In this document: one piece after another, positions 1-11,099 of the stretch
Layout: each line of letters opens with the position of its first letter
How positions within the stretch are numbered: the stretch's first letter is position 1
Source: Acanthosepion pharaonis
Lineage: Eukaryota > Mollusca > Cephalopoda > Sepiida > Sepiidae
NCBI GenBank assembly: GCA_903632075.3
Contig: CAHIKZ030002629.1
Location: forward strand, 135,001 to 199,000
Direction of reading: 5' to 3'
Length of the DNA: 64,000 nucleotides
Notes under the pieces: model-generated
The model's input: the letters and a program-made list of their open reading frames with translations, nothing else
Told to the model about the DNA's origin: nothing
Databases searched by the model: none
Program-made: the position numbers and the translations under genes

Positions 1-433
1 TTTTAGAAAAGGGTGTTAATTTCCTGGTGAAAATATTGCGATGCATCTAATCAGTTTGCTATTACATACAGATTTTACCATCTGTGAAAGATCCTACTGT
101 ATATAGCAACAGTAGAAGACATAATTTTAAATATTTATAAAAGGTTCAGAATTTCTTGCTTATTTCTGACTGGGTACTGAATAGGCAAGGGAGCTAACTG
201 AAGATTTCTTATTTATAATCTGAAGTTTTTAGTATTCACTTGTCTGTAAGTGACACTTGGTAACAATGATCCTGTTTTGTTGAAAATAACTGAATGTGTG
301 TAGGCTTAAATATGTTGACAGTGTGATAAGCAGGAATGATTGCAGTTTTGTAAACAAAGATTTGAATATAGTTTAAAAAAATGAGACCATTATTTTTTTT
401 CTTTAAGACTTCATTCATATGTAATAGAAATAA

Positions 434-586
434 GAATTTTTTTCTTTTCTTCCATTTTTCTCCACTTTTTCTCATTCTGTTTTTTTCTTATTTATCTTTT
501 TTTTCTCTTTCTTTCCCTTTTTTCTTCTCTTTCTTCCACCTTTCTTTTCCCTCTTTTTCATCTCTCTTCTCTTTTTTTTCTTCCTA
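434..586 (+). repeat. polypyrimidine tract
   Basis: About 150 bases are almost purely T and C on the plus strand, ending right at the 5S-like head of the next repeat. It encodes nothing credible; the open frame across it is a composition artefact. It could be decayed poly-A of a minus-strand retrotransposon or simple sequence. Confidence 0.7.
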
Positions 587-587
587 C

Positions 588-985
588 GCTTACAGCCATA
601 TCACATTGAAACACCAGTTCTTATACAACCACAGATGTTAAGGTACATCAAGCCTACATCAGCACCTAGATGGGTGCCTGCTTGCGAATACCAGGTACTG
701 TAAACTTGGATGTGCAGCTGGTGTAATGACTAATGACTCAGAATTGGAAATTTGATAGTCAAGTTCCAGTTCCAGCTGGGTTCATTATATTTACTATTGC
801 GCAAATACTCTTGGGAAAAGGTATGAATCCACCTTGTCTTCCCCCAACTATGGGTTAATTAGTAGAATTTGTATCACTAAACCATTATTATCTCCAAAAT
901 ATTCTCACAATCTAAAAATGTTTTCTGGCTTTAAATAACCTGTAAAAGATTGGTAGGCTGTAAAAAAAAAAACAAATCAATCAAT
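588..985 (+). mobile_element. composite SINE: 5S rRNA head + tRNA-like module + body
   Basis: Positions 588-708 follow animal 5S rRNA: GCCATATCAC near the start, then CACCTAGATGGGTGCC and GAATACCAGGTACTGTA. A tRNA-Arg-like module follows at about 715-780 (GGTGTAATGACTAATGACTC, then AGTTCCAGTTCC as B-box-like). The body has TTGGGAAAAGGTATGAATCC, and the 3' tail reads TTTAAATAACCTGTAAAAG before an A-rich run. The order matches the copy at 28.8 kb. It is mobilised in trans if at all. Many substitutions and a damaged internal promoter suggest an old, inactive copy. Confidence 0.75.
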
Positions 986-1369
986 CTTTCTTCCCCTCTT
1001 TTTTTTCTTCTATTTCTACCACTTCTTTTTTCTTCTATTTTTCTCCTCTTTTTTCTTCTTTTTAGTATGAACTAAGCAGTAATAAATAATTTCTATCTGA
1101 ATTTCTGTGATAAGTTATCAGTAGTCCAAATATAAAAAAATATCCTCATCTTTATTGTCTTTATTAAGTTTCAGTTTGAAATTACCTGAATGTTACCTGG
1201 ATTGACACACCTTTGAAGAATGCTAGAGGGCATACTGAACAAAACATTATGATAACAACAAAGATGAGAACATTCAAAACTATCATTTTTTAAAAATCAG
1301 GTAATAAAGCCACTAAGATGCAAGGGGTTACTGAGTGTTATAAGAAAAACTACTGTTAAGAACAATAAG

Positions 1370-1590
1370 AGAACAAGAATTAAGAAGACAGAAGATAATG
1401 ATTGACATTGCATTTAAATTTTTGAAGATCAAAGTTGACTGGGAAGCAAGAAGTCAGAAGAGAGTTCCACAAGCAAGAAGTGCGATAAAAGAAACTGTTA
1501 GTATAGAACTTGCAGTAACATCTAGCCATTTCAAATGTAAAATGATGAAACCTTGCTACTCATCTAGTACTTTGCTTAAATGTTACAGTG
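1370..1590 (-). pseudogene. LINE reverse transcriptase C-terminal tail (Jockey/CR1-type), fragment
   Basis: Read on the minus strand, the frame gives KFYANSFFYRTSCLWNSL followed by TSCFPVNFDLQKFKCNVN. This is the conserved extreme C-terminus of a Jockey/CR1-group non-LTR retrotransposon ORF2, recurring at 17.7, 37.5, 38.5 and 49.6 kb. Only about 70 residues remain and there is no palm domain. It is a 5'-truncated insertion relic. Confidence 0.7.
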
Positions 1591-2160
1591 ATAGGAAAGT
1601 AACTGAAGCCGAGATACCAGGTCAGGATGAATAATATTTCAGATTCTTTTTTAAATTTTATCAAGAATCTCTAAATATATAACAGGAGAACCAAATCAGA
1701 TGTGACAGCAATGTTCAAAGCAAGGATGAATGGTAGACTTATGAATATGTAAGATAGATTCTGGCATGAAGAATTGTTTAGCCTGACATAATGACCAACT
1801 TTCTTAGCTGCAGTCTTTGCAATTAATTCCACTTCATGTCAGCTGAAAATGTTAGTCTGAGAAGGTGCAATGAGTCACTCTCCTAGAAGTTAGTATCAGC
1901 CATAATAATAATAAAAGTTAGCTTTCAACTTATTGGGACCATATCTTACAGATTAGGCTACAAAAGCTAACCAGCAGATGTCATTTGAAGCTATGTCATA
2001 AAGCTGTATTCTTCATTTTATTCTCACTTTATGCCATATTCTTCTCAGCCAGTAACTTTATATACAATAGATTCAAGATGTCTAAATTTCTTTGATGAAG
2101 CATTGCTTATCAAATTTTGACTACAAATGACCTGAGTGTTGCTATAAACTGTCCTGTTCT
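1591..2160. other. no recognised feature
   Basis: AT-rich sequence with stop codons in all frames and no tandem structure or repeat match inside this window that I could see. Confidence 0.5.
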
Positions 2161-2164
2161 ATAA

Positions 2165-2245
2165 ATCATCTGGTTCATAATCCTCCCTGGTCTTTTGAAC
2201 AGGGGTAGAGGTTTATCCCTTTTCCTGTTTAGGATTTGGCGGCTT
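2165..2245 (+). repeat. repeat F copy 1
   Basis: An 80-base segment (CATCTGGTTC ... TCTTTTGAACAGG ... GTTTATCCCTT ... TTTAGGATTT) recurs near 4325 and 4512. I do not recognise the family. The three copies are in the same orientation within 2.4 kb. Confidence 0.6.
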
Positions 2246-2847
2246 CTCATTCTCTTTCACACCCAGTAACCTCTTATATCAAACAGGCATTATCACTTTT
2301 CTTGGGGTGAATTGATTTAAAAAAAAAACCTTCTATCAAGTACTTTTGAAAAGGCATCAGAAGAATTTTGATTAAACATATAGGTACTTAAAAAAAAAAA
2401 GCCAATGAACACAAACTCACTTGTATTTGTTAGATGGGAAAACAGTTATAACTTATATTTAACTTTTTAATTATTTTTTCTTTTGAAACTGAATATTATT
2501 TGTTACTGTAACACAGCAAAATTGACACATCATCATGAGATTTCTGTTAGGGCAATACAATTAAAATACTCTAGATTTAAGACTAAAATAATTTCCTGTC
2601 AAATTTACAGCTTAAATATGAGGTCTTAAATTGTGCTCACCCACATAATAATAAAGTTTTTATATTTGTGTGTTTATTATATAAGATAAAAAAATCAATA
2701 GAAAATCAATACTGAAAGAGGAAAAAATTTCAGGATTGTTAATTGCTTCAAGAAATAATCTTTTTGTTTAAAATATATATTAATACATTTTTTTAAATCA
2801 AAAAAATCTTATTTTCTGAATATCAATTTTACGTGCTTTACTATTTA

Positions 2848-3480
2848 GACCAATATTCTTGTCTTGATTGTTATTCTTGCATTTCAGCCATTATACTCTT
2901 CCTGACCTTTGCGTTGCAAGTTCAATCCCTGGGTCTAGTGAAAAGTCATATACTCTGGTTCGGTGGAAGAAAAGACAAGCAACACAAAGGTGAATAATAT
3001 TGGTGTGTATTAACTGATATGAGTTATCTCCCCTAAACATGGAAAGCAGAATGAGACCAGTATGCTCATCTTGGTTGTTATACTGGCAGTTGTTAGTTCA
3101 ATCCCTGTGAATGGCAGTGCTAACAACTGCCAGTATAACAACCAAGATGAGCACACTGGTCTCATTCTGCTTTCCATGTTTAGGGGAGATAACTCATATC
3201 AGTTATTACACATGAGTCTTATTTACATTTGTATTGCTTGTCCACTTTTTCCTCTCAACCTGAGTATATGACTTAACACTGCCATTCTCAGGGTTTAAAC
3301 TAAGTCATATACAGGACAATGAAGATCTACTTCTGTAAACTGAATAAAAGGTTTGGTCAGAATTTCTAATGAGGCTACCAAGTACAAAGACAGATATCTG
3401 AAGAAGATAGAGGATACAATGGCTGAAATGTGAATATAACAATCAAGATAAGTATACTGGTCTGAATAGCAAAGCAGATT
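2848..3480. repeat. nested palindromic cluster
   Basis: A segment beginning near AGACCAATATTC at 2848 reappears inverted near 3400-3470. Inside it, about 2925-3010 is inverted at 3206-3300 with moderate divergence. At the centre, 3011-3096 and 3120-3205 form an almost perfect 86-bp inverted repeat around a 23-base spacer. The inner arms are much better conserved than the outer ones. The open frame from 3062 to 3271 only reads through the arms and is not a gene. Confidence 0.85.
3011..3205. repeat. near-perfect 86-bp hairpin
   Basis: Left arm 3011-3096 and right arm 3120-3205 are reverse complements with roughly two differences; the spacer contains TTCAATCCCTG. The RNA would form a very stable hairpin. 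It could be a recent inverted duplication, or a miRNA-like or siRNA source if transcribed, but expression cannot be judged here. Confidence 0.85.
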
Positions 3481-3489
3481 AAAATAGTA

Positions 3490-4320
3490 TTTCATCATCT
3501 TAAAAAAAATTATCATCATTGCTTTGTTTAATAAATAAATCATTTCCTTATTTCAGTCTTTCTTTCATCTTCTTGGTAAAGAAAATAATTTGAAGTAATA
3601 TTTGAAAACGTTTTTACTATGTTTTAGTATCTTTCTGTCAGGTTTTGTCTAGTAAATTTACATCAATTCAATTTTTAATGATATTTACTTAGCTAAGATT
3701 CACTTATATACAGATACACATGTGTCTGTATGTATTTAAAATAGGATATATAATCCTGACAAGGTTTTTAAGAAATTTGACAAATGGAAAATGTTTCATT
3801 AAAACTAGATTTGATTACATGTTATGCCTTTCTAGGCATTATCAGATCCAAAAACAAAAGAAAGAAATCTGTGTGTGTGTGTGAGCGTATTTGTGTGTAT
3901 ACTTAAATAATGAATCATAGTACTTTTAGTCTTATCCTAAGCTTCTCATGATTAAAGGAGAAAGAAAATAAATGACTTTTAAAAAAGCTGTTAATATTTA
4001 TTCTATATCTTTTCTTTATAATTCTTAGTACATGTTGAAAGTTATTAATATATTTTCCCAGATTTTTTGTATGGAATTAAAGGTAGATACTCATTTTCAG
4101 AATGGCTTGAAAACAAGAAATTTATATAGCCTTTTCTGAAATGAATCCAAGGCAAATCATAATCTAATCCTCCAGAATGGGTTGAAAGTAAAAGATTTAT
4201 GTTTTTAGGTGTGTCCATGTGTTTTCTGTGTCAAAAATATGTTTTTAAAATAAGATATATAATACCAACAAAGTTTTTCAGAAATTTGACAAATAGAAAT
4301 TATATAATAGACATCGATAT
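3490..4320. other. no gene; short internal duplication
   Basis: AT-rich, without coding signal. A stretch near 3735-3795 (GATATATAATCCTGACAAGG ... AGAAATTTGACAAAT) is repeated near 4248-4305. Part of 3890-4010 resembles 53700-53880, so this is old repeat material of unknown class. Confidence 0.5.
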
Positions 4321-4324
4321 GTTC

Positions 4325-4402
4325 ACCTATCATCTGGTTCTTCCACAGTCTTTTGAACTGGAGTAGAGCTTTATCCCTTGTTTCCTGTTTAGGGTTTGGT
4401 TT
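4325..4402 (+). repeat. repeat F copy 2
   Basis: Matches the 80-base segment at 2165, sharing TCTTTTGAACTGG and TTTATCCCTTG. It is followed by unrelated sequence. Confidence 0.55.
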
Positions 4403-4511
4403 CCAGTAACTCCAAAAGTCTACATCAGCTTGATAAAAAATAACATCTCCACCTAAACTCTTAAAATTTATTTATTATTTATTTTTCCTCAGTAGGAGTA
4501 GATATGTTTGC

Positions 4512-4588
4512 CTGTCATCCGGTTCACACTCCTCCCTAGTCTTTTGAACAGGTGTAGAGGTTTATCCCTTGCTTCTTATTTAGGATTA
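4512..4588 (+). repeat. repeat F copy 3
   Basis: Third copy of the 2165 segment (TCTTTTGAACAGGTGTAGAG, then TTTATCCCTTGC), only 110 bases after copy 2. Confidence 0.55.
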
Positions 4589-4744
4589 AAAAATACACAT
4601 AAACCCACAAACTTGTTAACATACACAAACTGATAACCAAATTCGCAAAAAAATTTCTGTTGTTGTTCTTCTGACTCTCATAGCCTTGTTTTCATGGAAT
4701 AAAATAATATTTTTCTTTAATCCACTGTGTATGCTACTACTGCT

Positions 4745-5340
4745 GTACAAAAACTATTTGCCCATAGTAAAGCCCTTAACAGCAATTAAGAGGTGGTTCC
4801 ACGCTCCTAAAAACATCCAGTCTCCCAATCATTGGCTTTTCTGCCAGATGTAGTTTATCATCAACTGGTCTAATGGATTGTATTTTTGGAAATTGTTTTC
4901 ATTATGAAAATGTATTGCTGCTATTTTTACTATAAAAATGTATTTTTATACTTCCAGTGTTTTTTGACCTCCAGTTAACTATTTGCCAACAGTTGAAATC
5001 CTAACAGGTGCTACCACCCCGGGTGTGTGCTCCAAATTTATTCTTAACTGCCATGAATAATTTGGTGTCAGGATGAAACATTTGTCATTACAAATGGTTC
5101 TCAAAAACAAATTACTTAGGACTTAGTAAAAATACAAGCAATACATTTTCATAGGAAAAAAAATTACCAGAAATACATTTAAAAATTTTTTATCAGCAAT
5201 GCATTTTTGGAAAAAAAAAAAAAAATACCAGCAATACATTTTTGTAAATGAAATAAATGAAATTACTAATGCTCCCAAGAAAATCAAATTTCGGCATTAA
5301 ATGATCCATAAGGAGTTGATATGTTGCTAAACAAATGAAC
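4745..5340. mobile_element. repeat family B, rearranged copy
   Basis: Family B is the commonest repeat here. Diagnostic parts are CTGCCAGATGTAGTTTATCA, CTAACAGGTGCTACCACCCC, a ladder of ATGTATTGCTGGTA units, and a tail TTAAATGACCCATAGAGG-TTGATATG. In this copy the head (4745-4880) and middle (4895-5035) read on the minus strand, while the tail (about 5130-5340) reads on the plus strand. It is therefore an inverted or composite insertion. Confidence 0.65.
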
Positions 5341-5479
5341 ATGTAAGTCTAATATCTTCTGTAGTTTTTTAGTAGCTGAGTGAACAAGACTCTACAAATT
5401 TTATTCCCTAGACTTTCGGACACTTTAAAAAAAAAAGACAATGATAACTTTGGAATTTTGACTTCTACTTAAAAAATTG

Positions 5480-5521
5480 AAATTAGAACAGGCTTCTTTT
5501 TTTTTTTTTTTTTTTTTTTTT
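5480..5521 (+). repeat. poly-T run
   Basis: Long homopolymer of T, consistent with a retroposed A tail on the minus strand or simple sequence. Confidence 0.8.
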
Positions 5522-5699
5522 GACTGACTCTCATAGCATGTTTATGTTGTTCATCTTATAATGTTTGTAAGAGATACTGAGGTTTAAATCTTCTATAGTT
5601 TAGCTCAGAGCCATCCAAAATTTTTTCCATTGGCAATACATTTATTACAAATATTTGCAACACATTACTTAAGTTTTGCTAACAAAAAGAAATGGTCAT

Positions 5700-6400
5700 T
5701 TTGTTATAAGGAAACATTTGGCATTTATTGACTGAGCAGCCAGTGCTATTTTTAGTTGAAATTTATAGTTTTCTCAAGTCCAGTAGCTGTTATTGCTCTT
5801 TCCAGTATTGATGGGGGGTTTCCTTCCTAACCTTTTGTTTGAAGTAGTGTGGAATGTCAACATCTTGATTGTCATCATTTTAGTTACTAGTGGTATCTGT
5901 TTTAGTTGTTGCTGTCATTGAAAGATGTCAAGTGATGTGGTTTCTGTGATTTGTTATAGTTCTTTTGTTTGTGATTCTGTAGCACCAGTCCACAAGGTTT
6001 GAAGGAGGATGGTCATCACTGAGATCTACAGGTTTCATTCAGTCTAAGCTGTTTTTAACCACTGACCTTAGAAAGAGGTTGTATACAAAGCTGATAATTT
6101 AGATATTTTTGAATATGTTTGGTGCCATGCATGATATCCATATAAAAGTCTCAATCTGACAGGACTATTAAAGAAAATGACAATTTGCAGGGTTGGCTAA
6201 AAATCCTAGCACAGCCTATTCTATGTTCAATTTCCTTATCTCCTATACTAAATTTGTTATACAGATTCATATACTGAAGTATTTGAAGTGTATTACAGAC
6301 CCCTGAAGAGGGGGAGATATGGCCTCTATGCCTTGATTAAACTAATCAAAGGGGGCCAACAAACATTTAAAAGTAAAAATAAAATGTAGATCTGACAGGT
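5700..6400 (+). repeat. repeat family E, copy 1 (longest)
   Basis: Begins at AAGGAAACATTTGGCATT and runs through CTCAAGTCCAGTA, TTGGTGCCATGCATGATA and CCTAGCACAGCCTATTCTATG. The same order is found at 18.33-19.56 kb, where it is split by SINEs, and in shortened form at 32.15 kb. No protein similarity is visible in any frame. It could be a LINE 3' UTR or a non-autonomous element. Confidence 0.7.
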
Positions 6401-7060
6401 TAATATACAAAAGCAACAATAATAAGGAGTTTATATTAATATTGTCAAAATTTATTTATTTACAATGAAATACAATTTAATCACATAAATTGAATGCAAG
6501 ATGTTGTTAATGTTCCAACTGAATCAAACAGAATCAAAAGATGGCAACTCAAGAAAAAAAAATGAGCAAAGGCCCCATACAGAACAAGATTAACACAAAA
6601 TTCACGTAACAAATAATAACGTGAACTAGGGTTCCTGAAAGAAATTTTACAATAAAATTTATACACTTATATGAATGTAACAAACATCCTTAGAATCAAT
6701 CATAGAGTGAAATGTATCATGTACAAGATAGTACATGAAAAGTAAAGTTCATGTTCGGAACCGAACGTAATAAAGATGTTCATGTGTTATGTTGACAGTA
6801 ATAAAAGTTCATGTATGGAACAGTACAAATTCAGAATTGAACGTTCACATAAGAGTGCATGCATCAAATTGGTAGTTCCTCTATGGAAGAGTACAAAATA
6901 GATTGCATAATACACCAAATCTGTATTGCTTACACAGAAAGATAAACCAAAGATTAATGTAAAAATGAAGGATACTGACCAATTTTGATGTGTTAGGTGA
7001 TATGCACCTAACCCAATGAGAAGAGTCAATATTTGAATTACAGTCAGTAGAGCCCTCTAG
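6401..7060. other. no recognised gene; weak internal duplication
   Basis: Non-coding AT-rich DNA. Around 6740-6850 there are imperfect repeats of AGTTCATGTATGGAAC-like sequence, too degenerate to name. Confidence 0.45.
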
Positions 7061-7064
7061 AGGA

Positions 7065-7362
7065 AGCATGGTGGAGTAATGGATAGCAGCTCAGATTGAG
7101 GAATCGGAGAGCCGAATTCAAATTCCAGTCGAATCCATTACATTTACTTACGTGCTAATACCCTTGGGAAAGGTATGAATCCTCTTCTCCTTCCAGCTAT
7201 GGGTAAATAGCAGGACAGACCGGGTTCTATAGTTTTGGATAGCAATTGGTCTATTGCAGAAAAAAATGGCAACCTACTGTGGGAAAAAATTTGCCTTGTC
7301 AGTCATGTATCAAAAGATACATGATTGCCTAAGCATGTATCATGCATGGCACATGACTAAAA
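7065..7362 (+). mobile_element. tRNA-Arg-like SINE
   Basis: The head GTGGAGTAATGGATAGCAGC resembles the A-box region of tRNA-Arg, and AATTCAAATTCCAG lies at the B-box position. The body has CCCTTGGGAAAGGTATGAATC, an AGCTATGGGTAAATAGCAGG segment, CAACCTACTG and a hairpin ATGTATCAAAAGATACAT. The body recurs many times in the window. tRNA-Arg-related SINEs are known from octopus, which supports a cephalopod source. Confidence 0.75.
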
Positions 7363-7562
7363 GAGTCCTTGGACAAAACAGAGGTTGATTGGAAATAAAA
7401 CAATGTCCAAAAGGGAAAACTGTTGACATAGTTAGTCTGATGATAGGTGGGTTGCTGGTTATTAAATAATCAGATATTACCTAAGTTACTTTTGAAATAA
7501 AATTGGCGGAAATTTGTCGAAAGCTTTGATTAGCCATTGAAATAGACTGGGATCATGTCAGG

Positions 7563-7755
7563 ACAGAAAACTGCCCGTAGAAATTAACCAATGTTACGGC
7601 ACAAGTTGTTTGATGCCAGGATGAATAGCTGGCTGCAAGAATTAACCAATGTCTTGACAGAAGAAGGTTGTCATCTGGACAAATAGCTGACCACAAGAAT
7701 TAACCAATGAATTGCAGAAAATGGTTGCCATCAGGATGAATAGCTGACAGCAGCT
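7563..7755 (+). repeat. short tandem repeat, ~57-60 bp unit, 3 copies
   Basis: The unit contains GAATTAACCAATG and TCAGGATGAATAGCTGAC and repeats about three times with divergence. Non-coding. Confidence 0.7.
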
Positions 7756-7879
7756 TCCTACAAAATATGGCATTCAGTAGGTTTTGAAATAGGAACACCG
7801 GAATAAGTGTAATGTACAAGACCATGTGGAAGTAGAGGACTGTGTGGCCATTGGCTTTTTTAGTCCAAAAACCTTAGTA

Positions 7880-7965
7880 TCAGGATATGACACTCACCTT
7901 TGCACAAGGAGTTTCCAACAGACATCCAGTTGGCAAACAAAAAAAGTGGGCTGTAACTTAATACA
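7880..7965 (+). repeat. repeat G fragment
   Basis: CACTCACCTTTGCACAAGG, then TTTCCAAC and CATCCAGTTGGC match the arms of the inverted repeat at 33.84-34.07 kb. It is a single-arm copy of that element. Confidence 0.55.
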
Positions 7966-7989
7966 GACCCCATGTTCAAGTATCCTGGT

Positions 7990-8495
7990 CACAGATTAGA
8001 CCATCCTCCTGTTTTTTCTTTTCTCCCTCCTCTCTATTTACCAACCTCCCCACAAGGCAAGATGTGGCACAAGGCCAATTTTTAACGAGGGCTTTCTGAT
8101 CCCATAGGCTTGTGCAAAAATTGCCTGTAGACCCTGTATACACAGGGTTGGCATAACTTCGTTTGGGCTCCTCTCTGCCCAGAGGCAGAAAGTTCGACAA
8201 AAGAGGAAGAGAAAGCCTCCTCCTCATACTCCCTCTCCTCTCTGTTTACCAATATCCTCACAAGGCAAAATGTGGCACAAGGCCAGTTTTTAATGAGGCA
8301 TTCCAAGCCTGTAGGATCAGGCAAAAATTGCCTGTAGACCCCGTATATATGGGGTCAGGTTTATCTACTTCCCCATACAAGACTCTGTCCTTTGGCATAT
8401 CCTTGTCCAGGTTACTCTCAGCCTCCGGGCAGAGAGTTCAACAAAAGAGGAAGAGAAAGCCTCCTCCTTGTCCTCCCCCTCCTTTCCTAGGGCAG
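7990..8495 (+). repeat. tandem duplication, ~210-245 bp unit
   Basis: Two units carry CACAAGGCAA-ATGTGGCACAAGG, AAAAATTGCCTGTAGACCC, a short CCCTGTATACACAGGG-type palindrome, and a GAGGAAGAGAAAGCCTCCTC hairpin. The hairpin occurs at about 8199 and again at 8443. Overlapping open frames on both strands reflect the GC-richer composition and show no known domain. Confidence 0.75.
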
Positions 8496-8499
8496 TGAA

Positions 8500-9355
8500 A
8501 AGTCACAAATTTTATTGTTAGAGGGTTGTTGCAACAGACATAAAGTTTCATAATTTCTTTATAGCTAATAATTAAATATTGATTTGCTAGGATTTACTAA
8601 CAATGTTATGTATTATTCAAAAGGCGTATTTAGATTATGCCTCAATAATCAAACATCTAAGAAAAAATGTAGTTGATCATTAAATCTATTAAACTCATTA
8701 CATCGCATAGAAAAAAGGCCAGTGACGCTATGGAGGAAGGGCAAGCTAACAAAATATATTCTGTCCGGCATAACATGAACAGAGTAGCGAGACGCTAAGA
8801 TAAGTGTTTGGCATTTATTAAGTACACATCCTGAACTTTTACATTCAAAATGTATCTCAAAAAATATATTAAATAAAAAAAAAAGCTTAATTAAAGAAAG
8901 AACAAGTAATTAATTACACCAAATTGTTGAGACACACAAGTTAGGATTTGGGAAACTTTGTTTAATCTTTCTTTAAATTTTTAAGAAATTCGTTTTTTTA
9001 CCTTCTCTCTTTCTTTCTCTCTTTAATGCTTTGGCATTTGAACTAATATTTACATTTCTCTGAGAAGCTATTTCCAGAGATATTTACAAGGTAAATAAGC
9101 CTAAAAGAAACATTGAACATTGACAGCAATCTCTCTGGTCTCAATATAAACTTGTCAGGTATTTCTTAAGATCTCAAGTGATTTCTTTCAATTTTGTCCT
9201 GACAAAAAAGATGTTTCAGATTATCAATTGGCAAGGTAACCATGACATTCAGTATATAAAATAACATGTTATAAAATGAACAAATAAATGCTTATCTCAA
9301 AAGAAACATAGAAATCATTCATTTTATTACATTTTATAGATATAAAATATACTGC
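8500..9355. other. no recognised feature
   Basis: AT-rich, stop-dense sequence without tandem or palindromic structure that I can support. Confidence 0.5.
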
Positions 9356-9357
9356 TC

Positions 9358-9412
9358 CCCAACACACTTGGGGGTGCTGAAAAATTCTCAAATAAAATCT
9401 GAGAACTTTTCA
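9358..9412. repeat. short hairpin
   Basis: GGTGCTGAAAAATTCTCA and TGAGAACTTTTCAGCACC are inverted around AATAAAATC. The same two arms, further apart, occur near 51.71-51.78 kb, so this is a remnant of a dispersed foldback sequence. Confidence 0.7.
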
Positions 9413-9499
9413 GCACCCACTAAATTGGATATCTTTTCATTATTCAAATGTCCTATGCATATTTAAATTTTTGAACCCCTCTTTCCTTATCATGTATGC

Positions 9500-9832
9500 T
9501 AGAAATTTCAATTCTCTTTTTGATGTTTGTCCTTTTTGTTTCCATTTTCTCTAAAACTTTACTGTTGTTCACATATTTGGCTCATGGTATTCTCAGCATC
9601 CTTCTGTAGAACCACATTTCTGTTACCTCACATCTCTTCTTCATCTTTGAACAGATTGTCCAGCATTCACTGCCATATAGAAAGACTGATATTATGTAAC
9701 AGTTCAGTACTCTTTTTCTTTGTTTCTAACAAAATTTTTCTGTTTCTTAATACTTTGCTTAGCTTTTGGAAGGCATCTTTTGTTATCCCAATGTGCACCC
9801 TTGAGCCTTCATCAGGAAAATAGCCTGAGTGT
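9500..9832 (-). pseudogene. LINE reverse transcriptase C-terminal fragment (RTE-like)
   Basis: The minus strand reads VFLYGSECWTI, then an in-register KMKKRCEVTEMWFYRRMLRI, then VNNSKVLEKMETKR. The pattern YGSECWT ... MWFYRRMLRI is the segment following the thumb of a common invertebrate LINE ORF. A stop interrupts the frame after RRMLRIP. Related pieces lie at 25.6, 26.9, 32.8, 53.9, 60.6 and 63.6 kb. Clade assignment is tentative. Confidence 0.7.
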
Positions 9833-9834
9833 AA

Positions 9835-10013
9835 ATAGTGTAAATAATGATAGAAATCCAGACAGAATTTTTTTCATCTCTCTTCTCACTACTTTATTTG
9901 ACTTTCTTTTTTCTTCATTTCTGGATTTTAATGCATATGAGAACTAAAGTATGATACAAAAATGAACAAAAAAGCAAGACTTTCAGCAGTCTGCTAAAAT
10001 TGGATATTGTTGA
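9835..10013 (+). repeat. left arm of long inverted repeat
   Basis: About 180 bases (AATAGTGTAAATAATGATAG ... GCTAAAATTGGATATTGTTG) are inverted at 11100-11281. The two arms enclose about 1.09 kb that holds a family B fragment and a SINE. Confidence 0.8.
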
Positions 10014-10254
10014 CGTAATGGTGTTCGTATCAAATGAATGCTATCTCTTGCTACCATATGTTTCAGGAGTGTGAACCATGACTTTTCAAGCATCTTGAAG
10101 AAACTCGTATAAAAATATCTTGATTGAAGAATAGTTTACTTATTTTTCTCTCACCATTCTTTGTTATAAAACAGAAAAAAACAGATTCAAAGAGTTTTCA
10201 GATAACTCGTTTTTTTTCTGTTGTTTCTACATAATATATATTCTTTTTTTTTTT

Positions 10255-10500
10255 TTTTTTTTTAAAATGTATTGCAGGTAATTTTTTTTTTTTTTTTTTT
10301 TTTTTTAAATGTATTGCAGGTATATTTACTATAAAAATCTATTTTTATACTTTCATAATGTTTTGACCCCTGTTTGGGAGGTTAACTATTTGCTCATAGC
10401 TGGGACCCTAACAGGTGTTACCACCCCAGGTCAGGGTGGACCTGGGAACAACAGCAATTCCTTCACACCACTTGTATGTTAGTGGTTGTACTGCCTTGCT
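10255..10500 (-). mobile_element. family B copy, partial
   Basis: Contains the ATGTATTGCAGGTA units, CTAACAGGTGTTACCACCCC and GGACCTGGGAACAACAGC on the plus strand, that is, the element in minus orientation. Two poly-T runs sit at the tail side. Head and tail ends are missing. Confidence 0.7.
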
Positions 10501-10885
10501 TAGGGCAATAATGATTAAAAAAATGTATTACTAAAAATAAAATAAGTAAAATTTTCTGTTTGCTACTGTTTTTTCTTCTTTTTTTTATTTGTTTAACTGA
10601 AGAAAAAAAATATTTTTCATATTTGCATTAAATCTGAAAAACGCCATGGTATAGATTGGCTGGAATATTGTAGGAAGAACAAAAATCACAAAGAAAAAGT
10701 TTACTGTCCAAAATTTTCTTTGAATGATAACGACCCTTCTTCGAAATATAGACAATATCGATTAAGATATTTACCATTAAATTAGAGCTATGAAAGACTT
10801 ACAAAATGCCTATGGAATTCACTCTAAATAAAATACAGGGATTACAATTCATTTAAAGGGAAGTAAAACTGGAATTGGTGATCTG
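10501..10885. other. no recognised feature
   Basis: Sequence between a family B copy and a SINE inside the long inverted repeat. No coding signal or palindrome noted. Confidence 0.45.
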
Positions 10886-10889
10886 TTCA

Positions 10890-11098
10890 TATACTGGACT
10901 ATACTGTTGCATTCCCTTTCATTCAAATGTCCATGGGAAAGGCATGAATCCATGTCTTCTTTTCATCAGCTATGGTTTGAATAACAAGGTAGACTGGGTT
11001 CTCTAGCTTTCAGTAGGAACAGGAAAAGCAACTCTGAATTTAAAACCAGCCTGAAGAGGGATGTGCTCCTTCAGGCTATCTTACCCTGGACACAGCCA
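10890..11098 (+). mobile_element. tRNA-Arg-like SINE body, head missing
   Basis: Contains GGGAAAGGCATGAATCC, CAGCTATGGTTTGAATAACA and GGGTTCTCTAGCTTT, as in the SINEs at 7.1 and 30.2 kb, but no recognisable tRNA head. It ends where the right inverted arm begins. Confidence 0.6.
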
Positions 11099-11099
11099 A

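Noticed and set aside
434..586. Splice-site polypyrimidine tract preceding an exon
   Set aside because: It is followed by a 5S-derived SINE rather than by a coding exon.
8163..8498. 111-codon frame in a GC-richer region
   Set aside because: It spans a tandem duplication, has open frames on both strands in the same place and shows no domain.
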